Shown here in pieces: positions 35,701 through 49,000 of a DNA stretch of 64,000 bases (within the stretch, counting starts at the first letter, position 1; each line of letters starts with the position of its first letter). A program made the position numbers and the translations under genes. This stretch comes from Bryopsis sp. KO-2023 (taxonomy: Eukaryota; Chlorophyta; Ulvophyceae; Bryopsidales; Bryopsidaceae). The stretch spans positions 3,038,001 through 3,102,000 of the forward strand of contig BSYQ01000003.1 in the NCBI GenBank assembly GCA_030272585.1, in the 5' to 3' direction. The notes under the pieces were generated by a model. It had not been told where the DNA came from, did not search any database, and saw only the letters and a program-made list of their open reading frames with translations.

Positions 35701-38664
35701 AACGGGCAGATAAACAGCTGACGTTCAAGAAACGAGATGATGCCTTCTACTCCTCTTCGCTGCACGAGTCACAGAATCAAGCCGTTCTCAATTTTACAAT
35801 TCCAGTTGGGATGGAGGTATGCAATGGCATTTTTCTTAAGGAATCTGTTTACACTTGAGAGGGCCGCTGGGGCTGTACATCTGGGGCCTGTTTCAAGTCT
35901 CAACTAATGAGCTGTTCATTATTCAACAGGATTCTCCTTGCCATTTTCCCTGTTCATAACTCATGAACTTGCCCTCTATTGTAGGACGGAAGTATCAGAA
36001 TCGATACGCAGAAACTCCAAGACAGCATTCAAGGTTGTCTCTCAGCTTCTCTTCTTCCGGGAGGTGTGCCCGAAAGGCCCAAGGAGGAAAAAAAAGATAC
36101 AAGCCCATCAAGCACAGAGCGTGCTACTGGCGACTCTGGCCAACAAGGATCCCAGACAGCGCGAAGGCTGCCGCCAATCGAAGAAACAATCTATGTACGT
36201 CGACTTGAAAAAAAAAAGCAAATCAACCAACAATACTTGCGCAAAGACATCTTTGTATGTGGCACTTCGTGGTGTTCTGCGTGGTGCGTCGACATAGCCA
36301 TCCGATTTCGAGCTGTCTCAAGCTTTCCTACTCTTTGTTTTCAGGTAAACACAGAAAAGGGGGTGTTTTCAAGTGGAATGAAGACGGCTATGGTCGAAGC
36401 AGGCCGGTCAAGTTTCCGTCGTATAACCAGTGATGAAGATGGAGGGCTACAGCATTGCTTGTCCCGTGTCTCTGAAGTGTCAGACGACGAGGAGTCGTCC
36501 GACGAAGAAGATAACTCTCAGTCGCTGGAGCTAATTCAATCGCAAACTTTGCTGGCGCAGTTCATTCGGTCACAGTATACAGTATCCGGAAATTATACAC
36601 GCGATACAGAAGAGTATGAAGTGTTCAAGGTGGGTTTGCCGAATTCTCGCTCAGCCTATATTATATCAAATATTGCACCACAGAAAAACAAGCTTTTATC
36701 CTTCTCTGCAGGCCAGATACAAGCTTTGGTGCAAGCGAATGCGCACGTCTCCTGAAGGAATTGACACAGGGGAGTTTTTCGACTACGGAATAATATACAG
36801 CGAGGATGCTTTCCATGATATGTTTGGTGTCACCGTCAATGAGCGAGATCTGGCAGTGAACCCGATGGGCTCCAACCAGACGGTTTGGTACCTGATGCGA
36901 GTTCTCAGCGTCTGGCTGCACATCTTCTTCATTTGGCTCCCTGTCTACCCTCTCATCCATGTCGCATTCCACCAGCAAAAGTTTTACTCAAGAACGACAG
37001 CAATTCAGCCCCAGCTGACGCTAGATGACCTCCGGTCCAACCCCGACGACTTCGGGGAGTATGGAATAACACCGACGAACAAAATTGTGCTGGCGATATG
37101 CACCACGTGGCTCGTGTTCTGCCACCTGAAGATGGTCGTATATTACATCGGAATAGCACGTATGTATGCACAAATGAGCCCCCATTGCGCTGACAGAAGC
37201 CGTTTTTCACAGAATTAAGAGATGAACTCTCTTTCAGTTGTGGTGCAGTTCCCAGGCTTCGCAACAACCGTGTGAGGGGCTTGCTGAAGAGCATCTTTTG
37301 GGTCTTCTTTTGCCTGGTTTTGGCGATGCTCATCTCATACGTTCTGTTCGTGTTTTCTTGGCTCATATTGGGGGCCGTCATTCGGCCCCAAGCGTTTCTG
37401 CCGTACTGCGCGGCGGTCGTCACCCTTTTCATGCATGCAAAAGCCACGGGATCCAGACTCCTGCTCTCCTTCGATAGGTATAAAGCAAGAGTTGCAGCAG
37501 TCGTCGCAGCCGCATTTGCTGCGAAGATCGTTGCAACTTTGGCAATGGGTAAAAAGAAAAAAAAGAAGCAGGATGAGAAGGGAAATGGTGAGTGTGGATG
37601 TCCGTGTGCAAACCGCAGAGCTCGTTCATCTGAACTGGGTGTTAGTTGGTTATGGCATTTCTTCGTCTCCGCTTTCAGAACCTGGTCCCAGCGAGGCGAC
37701 TTCCCTGGAGCCCTACCCAATATTCAAACTGTATTCTGGTGATGACGATGACCTGAGCTATGACGAATTCAGCGCTTTGCTCGACCGTTTCGACATAGAT
37801 ATGATCGAGGACAAACGAAGAATGTTCTATGCAAAGGTGATGCAGATGTAATCTCAATCCTCCTTCCACTCAAACTGTTTATTTGGTAGCTCAAATTACC
37901 CATCCAACCCGTTCCCAGGTCTCAACTCAACACACGCACAAAAGTTTTCAAGACCAATGTAATTGATGTTTGTTTGTTTGTTTGTTCAAGACCAATGCCA
38001 TTCGGTTCTTTGTATGTGGCTTTCACAGATTTTCCGGTTTCAATTGGGGCGGGAATGGCTTGCAAAAAGATTTCTGTATATAGATAACACAAAAGAAGGT
38101 TTGTTTCTTTTTGCTCTGAAGCATTCGCGCGGATGTTAAAAGTATTGCTATGAACCCCACAGGTCGATGAGGATGGGAGTGGGCAGATCGGCTACGTTGA
38201 ATTCGAAAAGGCCTGGAACCAAATCCAAAGAGAGATCATCAAGACCAGGATGCGGGAGGCAGGCATCACAAAAGGACGCGTCGCTTGTTTGTTTATTTAC
38301 TCCATGTTCCTTCTCTTGCTGGTGTTTGCTTTTATATTCGTGGGTGTCACAGCTTTCGTTGGAGAGGGCGCCTTCGGTGCCGTCATCAACTCCTCCCTCA
38401 CTGCTGGTAAGCACGTTTGGATGAAATTTCAACCCTGCAGCGTTTTACGTTTCTTTTCGAAGAAGAATTTGCTCTGGAACGCCAGAACACGCCCCTCCCC
38501 CAAGGAAATCTGGGGAAGTTTTTATGTGAAAAGCCAGCTTAAATACCACGGATTTTTTCTGCACAGGTGCTGGAGTTGTCATGAACGCTGGGAAAGAGAG
38601 CGATGAAGACGAGGATGTCGATCTAGGGATTGAGAAGGTTGAGGAGAATGAGGATGATGATTGA
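26722..38664 (+). CDS. Giant multi-pass membrane protein with EF-hands, unknown family
   Basis: At least 32 exons chain in consistent phase from the ATG at 26722 to the stop at 38664, for about 2,470 residues. The largest exon is 30903-31679. One junction, between 33324 and 33444, is unresolved, and exon 28911-29031 has an alternative frame. Visible in order: a short cytosolic start and possible membrane segment (VFFLFVYPQITEY); a large Cys- and sequon-rich part (NCT, NRS, NIS, NST, NAT), probably extracellular or lumenal; a canonical EF-hand loop DDKADGYIDRAEF and a looser DLDPPDGVITVEE; a membrane segment (MMIAGTIGTAVMLSLTLLAL); a soluble stretch of roughly 750 residues; four or more membrane segments between about 36880 and 37540; a second canonical EF loop DEDGSGQIGYVEF; a last membrane segment (YSMFLLLLVFAFIFVGV); and an acidic tail. 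A Ca2+-responsive surface or channel-like protein is plausible but unproven. Confidence 0.75.
34728..34762. repeat. Dispersed short repeat, copy 1
   Basis: An (ATCA)n-type run followed by ATGATTACATGTTGCCTG lies in an intron of the giant gene. A second copy with the same 18-base tail is at 38844-38874, and the ATCA part alone recurs at 33693-33710. Confidence 0.6.
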
Positions 38665-40087
38665 TGGAATTTTGGCATTGGGATTAGTTAGTGGGGTTTG
38701 TCGGTTTGCTTTAGGAAGACCGATTTCCGATTTTGGGCTATTCCAGCAATTTTTTTTTAATATTTTGTTTTTACAAGGACTGTGGTGCTGAGGTGGCAGA
38801 AATGCTTACGGAAAATTTTCACTGTAACAAGTACGTACCACCCCAATCAATCAATCGATGATTACATGTTGCCTGAGGAGGCACTCTGCTCCTACAGCAA
38901 CCCAATACCAGACAATCACTTCATCAAAAAAAAATATGCATATAATGGCGAAGTCACCAATCAGTGATCATGATTGATCAGAACCAACTTCTCATTCTTG
39001 CACATGATGTTGGAATTTTCCCCACAGATACATGATTGGGGGGGGGGCGCCAGTGTGATATATGTTTTTCCAAGGGCGGTGGAATATCACTACAGACCGT
39101 CTTGCCCTCTCCATATTTCGAACATTCGTTGCCAGCTGAGTTGATCTATCTTCATTTATCACCTCAGATACATTGACTTTTGTCGATTCCTGGTAAATGT
39201 TTTGTTCAGGTTGATAAGGAATTTTACAGAGTTTTCCAAACAGGATTTTACAAGATCCTGCTCAATTCCATGCCCCTTTTTTGTGTCTGTGCAAAAGAAA
39301 ACGACCAGTGACAGTAACAGTGCTGGAGGTAATGGTGGTTCATGAAAAAAACAAAAATGAGAGAGCCCAATTGAACTTGAAACATTGAATATCGCCACAT
39401 TTGGTAAGGATGTACACTTCGCAATACTTAGTAGGTCTTTCTTCTTCTTTTTGATTTTCATAATTTAACTTTTTTTAAATCGGGGTGCCGCCTTGCTTGA
39501 AGGTGAGTTGATTCCCTAGTTTTTCCAATTCAATTTGTTTGCTTCTCTTTTTTCTACAATTATTTTCGTGAGTCAAATTTCTTTTTTTTTTATAGGTTTG
39601 GGTCGGGGTGAGTGGAGTGGAGTGGAATTTTCTGGGAGCTCAAAAAACAAATTCTATTTAATCAAAAGTATTATTTTGTGAAGAACAACAAGAAGGGAAC
39701 AGTGGTGGGAGTCTTTGGACCAATCAATACAACTTGTGCTCTTTGGGTGGTGATGAGTGTAAAACTCCCCGCCAAAACTAGCCGATATCTCCACAACTCC
39801 TATTTCTATTCCCTCATTCATAATCTCGCCTACGTCATTAAGCAGTGTTACATTGGGGTTCAATAACAAAAGCGCTGTGATTTGTGCAACAAGGATGGTG
39901 CCTTCAATCCTCTTTTGACAGTATTCCAGAAATGCAAAGACCATCCCCCAAAGCCCTTACATAGAATTGATTAGAACATCCAGAACTCCACACGAACCTA
40001 CAGGAATCGAGTCCATGCCCAATTCTTCGCTAAAAAAAGAGACATTAAACCCCTTCAAAAAAAAAAAAAAACCTTGAAGCCCTCTGA
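38665..40087. other. Convergent intergenic region, 1.4 kb
   Basis: Between the giant gene and BMS1. It carries one copy of a short dispersed repeat (38844-38874) and a G-run near 39038-39048. No gene is supported. Confidence 0.4.
38844..38874. repeat. Dispersed short repeat, copy 2
   Basis: Same orientation and same ATGATTACATGTTGCCTG tail as the copy at 34728-34762, located just downstream of the giant gene. Confidence 0.6.
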
Positions 40088-43000
40088 TCAAGATTCGGCC
40101 TCGGCACGCTTTCTTTTCCTGACTTGCTGTCCTTTGTATCGGTGCAATCGCATTTCCTGCACCCCAGAACACCATATTGAGATCAAAACACAGCAATCAA
40201 CTGCTCGAAATTGAAAAAAACCCTTAGTAGTCCTTGCAAATAGACATGAAATTCAGACCCAATCCTATGTGCCCTTCACTTTTTCTTTTTCACTTTTTTT
40301 TAGAACACAAAACCACCAGTGCACATATTGCAAGCTTCCTGTAAAACTTCTGCTCTGGACCTCCTGATACGATATTTTTTGAAAATATATATATGTGATA
40401 TGATATTTATATTGAATTGCACTGCAATCTTCATATGCATATCTTGAAAAAAAGAATTGTGCAGGGAGGACTTGTACCCAAATCTGTTCTGTCCGTTTTT
40501 TTCCTTCTTTTCGAGGAAACCTGAAAAATGTAAAACAAAACAAAACAACCACACTCTGTTACCTTGTTGTATTCTTCCCTCCATTTGGCCTCCTCCTTCT
40601 TCTTCCGCTCGAAAACTTGACGCCGCTTCTCGTTCAATTCCTTTCTCTTCCGGTTCTTGTCATTGCGAATCGTTCTCAACTGAGTGAGAAGATTGGCCAT
40701 CTGCTCACCCCCCCCCAACAAAAATAAAAATAAATCAAAACGAAAACAAACCCATATTTACACCTCGGCACTCGGTTAATCATCGTTAGATCATTCATAT
40801 GAGCAGCAGACGAGCTATATACAAAAAACAATACGCCTCAGAAAATCGACACATCTCTCAGCCTGCCTAGGATTCATACTGAACAAAAATAACTATTTTG
40901 CTTGAAAGTCGAACTGCTCTAATCCAACTTATATCCGCTGAAAAAAAGCATGGTTATACAAAAACTTGATGCTTGCATAACACCCCTTCTCAGATGGAAT
41001 ATCCTCTGTAGGTCACCGAGTTCGTTCCTTTTTTTTATTTCTTTAACGCACCTTCTTTTCGTGGGGTTCTCTGATGACCACGTTTCTCCTTTCGGCCTTC
41101 TTCTGGTCCTTGCTTTTGCTTTTCAGGGTGGGTTTGCTGGAAATCGGAAGATCGGCGATCAGGTTCTTTGGAATGTGCATGGGCAGCCATTTCCTCGCGG
41201 CACGTTGAATGGGTCGATACTCAGAATCTGCTATTTTGGGAGCTCCAATTCCTCGTTCTTGCCGGAGCTCCATCACCGTGCGCATTCTTTTCCAAGAAGG
41301 TTGATCAGATTGGTGTTCGACGCTCTTCGACCCCTTTGTGGATGCAACCGACAGAGGAACCAGCGAATCCCTGAGTTATCGGAGGGAAAAAACAAAAAGT
41401 CAAAAGCGAAATATTTCTGAAAAAGAGAAGAAAGAAGGAGTTAAAATCAAACACTTCTGGAAAAAACAGGCATAAAAAGATGTGTTTTCGGAGGGGAACT
41501 AAAAAGGATAAGCGAAAACCAAAACATTTCTGAAAAAGACAAAGAGGAAGGAGTTAAAACCAAACATTTCTGGAAAAACAGGCATAAAAAGAAGTGCAAG
41601 GGATGCATCGTTGATACTCATACAACAAGCTGCCTTGCCGTTTTTCTTTCTATCGAAAAATGTTGCAGAACGAACCTGTAATAACCCAACCCACGTCGCC
41701 CTGTTTTGAAACAGTATCCAGGCCTGGAGCCTTCGAAAGCGGGTGCTGCAACGAATTCAGGTAGTTCATCTCCTTCTTTGTCTGGCATTTCAGCATCTGC
41801 CAAACGCATGACACAGTTTTTTTAAACGCTGCTGGGAAACCACTTGCCGAAACCAAACATTAACACAAAAAAAACCCTAGAGATCCTCGACATTTGGCCA
41901 GGAAAAAAAAGTCGAAAAACAACCCCCCGGTAAGACGAGGATGAAATTTTACCCCATCTCTGTACATCATAGTCCCCAATCCTCTGGAAAGGTCGCTCGT
42001 TTCGACCAACCAATCGAACCCAATTGCACAGCCTCAATACAAATATCCCTTTCCTTGCAAAAAAACAAACAAACATGGAGCTCCCCTGTCTTACCTTCTC
42101 CTCCCTTTTCCTCCTGTTCCGAATCCTCCGCCTCGGCATCCTTGGCCCTCCTCCTCACGAAAGCCCGGTCGTTCTTTTCAGGTTTAAACAGCATATCAGT
42201 GACCACGTTGCAGAACCTAGGGATCTCCACCGTCGCCCAAGATCTCAAAAACACGATGTCGCTTTTGATAACCCTGTCCTCAAACGTTGCTCTGAAGGTG
42301 CCCTTTGGAGCGCCGAGTTGTCCTGAATGAATTCCCCCACATCCACACAACATCCTCAAAATGAAAATTCAGAAAAAAAAACGCGGAACCACTTCAGATA
42401 TCCACCCACATTAAAAAAAATTAAATGAAAAACATTAAAAAACTTATTGATATAATAATAATTATAATAATTATGATTATATCTCAATAATATATATACA
42501 TATATGAGATGCAGCACATTTGGAAAGCTTTGATGATGGCCATGTGTTGAAACACTATTGGTAAGAATTATAAAAAAAAAATCAAGAATTTCAAAATATT
42601 ATACCGAGCACAGAATATAATCCTAATGATCAAACATCAACGAACTTTTCTCGAAACAGATTTACTTTCACGCCGATAGAAACACAAAACCCAACAGGTC
42701 ATGGAGATGCACCCCACAAAAAAACACACATAGAATAGCTTCATCGTTTCATGATTTCAATTTCTGGCACTGACCATCGCGTACGGCCTTCTTGATGGTT
42801 CCACGAATTCCGCTGACTGTTCTTATCGATGCACCCTCGAATCTGGAAACTTCGATGGGCGAATTGAACATCCCCGAAACGAAAGCTGTGTTTTTCTGAA
42901 CCTTGAAGGGATGCCCCAGAAGCTTCAACTTTTTAACGATCCGGAAATTGGCCTCGATCTCCACGATCGTCCCTGTTGCACTGATCCGCCAGCTCTCCAC

Positions 43001-46000
43001 GTTCGATGATAAATTCTGAATGGCCACGAAGCCGCTGTTTGCTGGAGAGATGGGACCTGATGTGTTGAATTATACCAGTGAAAAAATAAATAAAAAGAGT
43101 GAGAATGTGTGTCAAAATGAAACAGTTTGTACAAAATGAAACAGTTTGAATGCATTTGAATGAAGCAGCATCTGATTTTGTCCGCAAGGCCAACGTTCGA
43201 TTGTAATTTCGATTGGGTGTTGCTTGCTAAACGTGGAGAGCGGGAAAACCCACAGAAGATAGCACTCTTTTTTCAAAGACTTTGCCGACCTCGTTTTGCC
43301 TTTTTTTGGGAAGGAAAAGGTTGATCATATCAATGAAATCTCCATATTGGTATTCAGTGCTTTCCAGAAAAAAAAACACAGAAATAGACACTCGCACGCA
43401 TGTCCATTTATGTTTCTGAAGCAATTTTTCATGAAAATGATCCCTACCCCAAACGGCCCCGATACAGTGAGTGTGTTCCGGAGTATATTTCAACATTCGT
43501 ATTCTTCGGTTATGGTCCTCCACTGCATAGATGGGCAAAGACTGGTATCGCCGCCAGCCGAGCGAAAAAATGAGGGGATCTCGAGTTTTCAAAATCTTGG
43601 GGAACCATCGATGCTTCTTGAACCTCAATCGCATGCACCCTTGTCGATCTTCGCCAGGTCCCAGGCCCCCCACCAGAATCGGACGGCTGGTGTCGAAGCA
43701 CTCCACCATTTGATACGGAACCCCTGAATATATAAACCGAGATTTAATAATAAAAAAATAACCAATAAAATATGCAAAAAGAAAAACGCTTCGAATTGCC
43801 ACGACGTCGAAGTTCAAAACAAAACAAAGCAGGTTTTTTGGGGGGGGGAGAAAAAAAATCAAGAAAATCTTCTAAACAAATATAAAATCTTCTAAAAAAA
43901 TATAAAATCTTACAAAATCTTCTTGGGATTTTAGGTTTTCTCACCTTTGATTTTCATTCGAACGTAGGTTCCAGGCTGGAACCCCTCCAGGGCGATTCGT
44001 CTGTGGGAGCTCATGCCATCCAAGGCCTCCCTGGTTCTCATCCACTTTTCGGTCATTTCTTCTTTTACGGCATCGTAGTAGGTCTGCTCCTTTCCCCCCG
44101 ATCGACCCGCACCCTCATCCTCTTCTTGCTCGGACTCCCCCGAGGCTCCGGCACCCCCTCCCCCTTTATCATACTGCCAAACAACAACAACAAGAGAAAA
44201 AAAAACACTTGTCTTTTCCGTAACCACAAGAAATTTACGTGCCGATTGCTGATGCGTCGATTGACTGCCAAATGCGTTGCCTTTAAACCATGTTTTCGAC
44301 TGAAGTCTGCACTGGAGATCGACAGCCCCTCCACTTTCTTGAAGGAAAAACACTTCAGTAAAATTTGCACAGATAATCGCACAGATCTATTTCAGGCTGG
44401 ACCGCATGCAACATGCTACCATCACCAAAAACATACTGTTTCAAAAAAATTCAAAACAAAAAAAAACCTCATAAAACTCATTGATTCCATTTCTGGAGGT
44501 GGGATTCAGGGAAAGCACTGCACCTCATCATCGAACATGGCTTTCCGGGCTCTTTTCTTCTCCCTCCGTTCGTCGGCTTCCACATCCCCTATGGCTTTTC
44601 GAGCAGCATCTATGGCAGCATCGTTTCCTTTGAACACCTCGCCAGTTTCCAAATCTTCGAAATCCCCATAGACGTCGCTCCCACTGCTACCTTCACCGTC
44701 TGAATTGCTGTCTGGTATTTTCCAGATGAGATTTGGGGAAAAACGAAAAAAAACAACAAAAAACACTCTTAGCATCTGTCGCAGATTCTTGTTCGTTTTA
44801 TGCATGCTGTATTGGGATTAGCCGGAAAGTCTCATCTGACCAGCTAATTCACAACATCTATTTTTATTGGGAATTGTCCAAGTATCAACCTCTGAAAATC
44901 GTTGAATACCATGTATTGCTATTTACCCATATTTATATATATCACGTAGAAACGCTGTGGAGGCTCGTATTCTGAACGATGTATGACCAATCATCGAAAA
45001 ACAGTCTACCAAGTAAAAATCTGAAAGGGGAAATTACCGTACCTTCTGGCCTGGTCGAGCTCCTGTGCTTTCCTTCATCCCAGTCCCCCGAAACGAACCT
45101 GTTTTGGAGAGAAGAAGTGGCACCCTCTCCGCTCCACTTAGCAATCACATTAAAAGGAGGAATAACACGAGTCGTATCCACACCTGCAGCAATTTGGTCA
45201 ACATAAAAAACCCAGCCATGTTCAGAAAAAAACACACACACACACTTCAAATCTCTTCATCTCCATACGATGGATAAACCTCTATAAACCTCTCTATATA
45301 TAGAGAGAGGTTTTTGCTTTTTCTCCAGGCTGTCCTTGCTTTTTTCTTTTTTTTTTCCCTTGTTTTTTTTTTCTGAAATGCTTACCGTCACCATCATCAT
45401 CGCCGCTTTCATCGTCCGCGGTGGATTTCTTTCCGTAAATGAATGCTTGCAGGTCTTTGCCTCGATCATCAAACAGCGTTGCAGCTCTGGTGGTCATGTC
45501 TTGCTTCCAAGCCCCAGCTCTCCCCATTTCTACACACAGTTTTTTTTTTTTCCCTTTTGTCAATAGTAGTTGAATAAAATTACAGATTTCAACAGTGAGT
45601 TTTGAAAAGAGACAATATATATATATAGATACAAGAAACATAGGCCGATCAAACATAAAGAGACATGTTTACACAACTTGTCAAAACTCCCTTATTTTGC
45701 TCGATCCAAAATTTCCAAAAGCGCGACAACTCCAGAACACCAGAAAAATGGCCCCCTTCAATTAACAGTTTGCTGCAGGAAGTTACCTTCTTGATAATCC
45801 TCATCATCAGAGGAGGTCGACTCTTCCCCACCATCTTCTTCCATCGGACCCGGCCTTTCCTCGCCAACGTCAGGAAAATTCACCCTCCTTCGTATTCGAC
45901 CGCCAGCATCCACCGTTTCGAAGGCTTTCCCACTGAAATCCTTGCTGCTGCTTTTCCCCTCATTTTTCCCATTGTTGTAGTTCTCCTCTTCAGTCATGAA

Positions 46001-49000
46001 TCGGAACAGGGCATGTTAATTTTCTTGTTACTTTTTGGTTTTGTGTCAATTCACAGGGTGAAGAAAAGTAAAATAAAAAATCTGGCACTTTTCTTTTTTT
46101 CGCATTAATACCACCACCCCGAAAAAAAATAAAACAATTAACCCCCCACACACACAGATTCAGCAACCAAAAACGGTTGTTCAACTTGATTGTTTCCATG
46201 AATTCGTTCTTTTGTATGAGGGCGTTTTGGATGAAAGATAACAGGTTTTATACATCTAATTATAGGTTCGCTCAACAAGGGTCCTCAGACAACCTCGCTC
46301 TAATCTTCATCATAATGAGCTGAAGAATGCTGACTCGGGTTTGCTGTTTTCCTTTCTTTTCTTTTTTCTCAAGTTTCGATTTCCCCCCCCCTGTACCGTT
46401 ATCAGAATCCTCCTCCTCCTCAGAAGAAACTTCTTCGAGCCCATCCATATCGCCAGCAAGGGCAGCCCCATTTTCGAACAGCTTCAGGGACGCCGTGTTC
46501 AATTTTTCGTCGATCGTTCGCTGGGTGTTCTGCAAGTCTTTCACCATCGTTTCCCCCTCCCCGCCCTCTTTCATATCTTCTTTCCGACCCTCACCACCGC
46601 CTGTCGAAAATTGAACCTCGAATCAAAAGACATCACAAGAATCAGCAAGCGGGTCCTTCCGTGAAACCGAAAATCGATTTCCCTCCTGCCCCCCCCCCCC
46701 CCCCCCAAAAAAAAAGCCTGTATTCTTCATGGAAAAAGAAACAATTCTTAATTATTGAAACTAGGATTGATATTTTTCTCTTTCACGTTGGGAATGATGG
46801 CTTTCTGGTGTTGTCTTTTTTTCCTGTATTGATGGGCAGACGAATAACAGAAAGCCATTGTTCGCACCAAGAAAACAGCCACCTCAATTACATTGATTGT
46901 GCAAGTTTTTCCACATGTTCAGATCAACCGTGGAAAAAAGCGAGACTTTGCTTCCCATACATTCCCTTCACAAACAAGCATCGTACTCACACTCTTATGG
47001 AAAACTAGAAAACAAAAATGCTGTTTTCCCCCTCACCTTCCAATCCGGGATATCGATATACACCGCGTCCTTGTCATATATGAACCCTCCGAGATTACTC
47101 ATCGGGGCATACATCACCCTTTCCTTTTCGTTGAGACCTCGTTTTTTGAGCGCTTCAGGAAACGGACAGGGGTCGACCAGCCCGTCGATTTCCTCCAAAG
47201 TATAATCTCCGACTCCAGCCACATGCACTCGGGCATTCAATCGCAGATTGCATCCTCTTAAATATCCGTAAAGAGAAATGTTTCGGTCACACTTTGGATT
47301 TTGACGGACGCTCTCTGGAGGGGTGGTATCCTGGACAAGATTAAAACACAGTTTTGTTGAAAAAAGGAAACCTTTGTTAGTTTTCCCATGCAAAAATTTC
47401 AACGTTCTCCCTCTTTTTTTTAAATTTCTTTAAGGACGTTTTGCGATCACTTTTTACTTGTTCTGGAGGTCGCTAAAATTTAATATACGATATATAGAAC
47501 TGGATATAGAAAAAAAAAATGTATATAGATATCCAGTTCTACAATATACTGTGTCTTTTCTTTTCAGAAATGGCTCGAATTGCTCATTTTTCCGAAACAT
47601 CAGCATTGCCATCTATCTGAGACCATCTACGACTCCAGATCGTGTGGAGCAGGATAGATTGTGTGGAGCAAAAAAAAAATTTCAGAGGAAGCAAAAACCC
47701 ACCTCGAAACGATCCACCACGCTGTAAGGGTGAACCGTCCGCCAAGAGATCGGCCGCATTTTCATCACCGACACGAATCTTGCCAAATTCTTGATTTCGT
47801 GATGCATGTATTTTCGATTTCGAAAACCGCTCAAGTAGAACAGTCGTGCACCGTCGTAAATCTCCGTCCAAAACCTCGACTTGAGTTTTTTTTTAATCTT
47901 TCTCAGCTTGGAGATATCACTGACGGCATCCAGATGAGTCAACACCCCCATCACTTTGGGAAATCCATGCGCCTGCGCAAGAAAAATCGAAACGGTTTGA
48001 TTGCATTGAAAAAATCTCCATTTTCGAAAAAAATGCAAAAAAAAAAAGCTGAAAAATTGAAAAAAACGTTTGATTGCATTGAAAAAAAGCTTACTACTAT
48101 TAGAGGAAAAACAAGATATTAATAAAATAACTGAGCCAATATGCTGCTGTCGATCCAGTTTTCAGTTATTTGTCAATCGTACCGGCGCCCCCTCAATCAC
48201 ATCCAGATGCCTGTTTTGAGTATTTCCTTTCGAACGATAAAAGGAGCAATGCAATGCTAATTCCATTTATAAGTCGATTTTCTTTTTTTTTTTTACCAAC
48301 CTGAAGCAAATTCAGAAACTCGAAGGTCTCCATTTCGAATCCGAAGGAGCCATCCACACACAGCAACACCAGATCTGCGTATTTGGCAGCATCAATCATT
48401 CCATTCAGGTCATGGGGGCACTCAATGAAGGTGAGACGCCGCTTTTTTCCAGCCATCACGGTTATTGGTCCTTGGATGTCGTTCACGATTTGACGGGTGA
48501 AATGTCGCACCAAGCATTTGATCAAGGTGGTTTTTCCCACCTGGATGAAATTAACAAAAAAAAAGAAATTATGGAGAAAACAAATGGAATGGAATACGCC
48601 AAAAAAAAAAGTGTGTGGGGAAGATTTTCGCATCTCTTTGTTTTTTGCATGTAAATGCATGTGATTTTGCTTTTCAATTTTTTGCTTGATGTTGTGGGCA
48701 CATTTAACTTTTTCGACTCAAGGAATTCTTGGACTCATTGCGTACGACTTTATACGTTGAAAAATTAAGAAGAAAAAATAACAATCAGCAGACTGGAAAA
48801 AATAAAACAAGAAGCTAGGAAACCTCACCAGGTTCAAATGAAAAATATGAAATACAGTGATGCCAAATGTTTGGCTGATTTGATCAACAATTTCTTGTGA
48901 AATTGTAAGATAAGATGAGATGAATAAAATGATTCCAAACAGAGGCCATTCAAAACACTACCTTTGGCGGACCCTGCACGAGAACGACATATGGAGGTGG

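Noticed and set aside
37249-37587. Short lysine run (KKKKKK) after membrane segments as a nuclear localisation signal
   Set aside because: It sits next to hydrophobic segments of a membrane protein and is better explained as a positive-inside flank.
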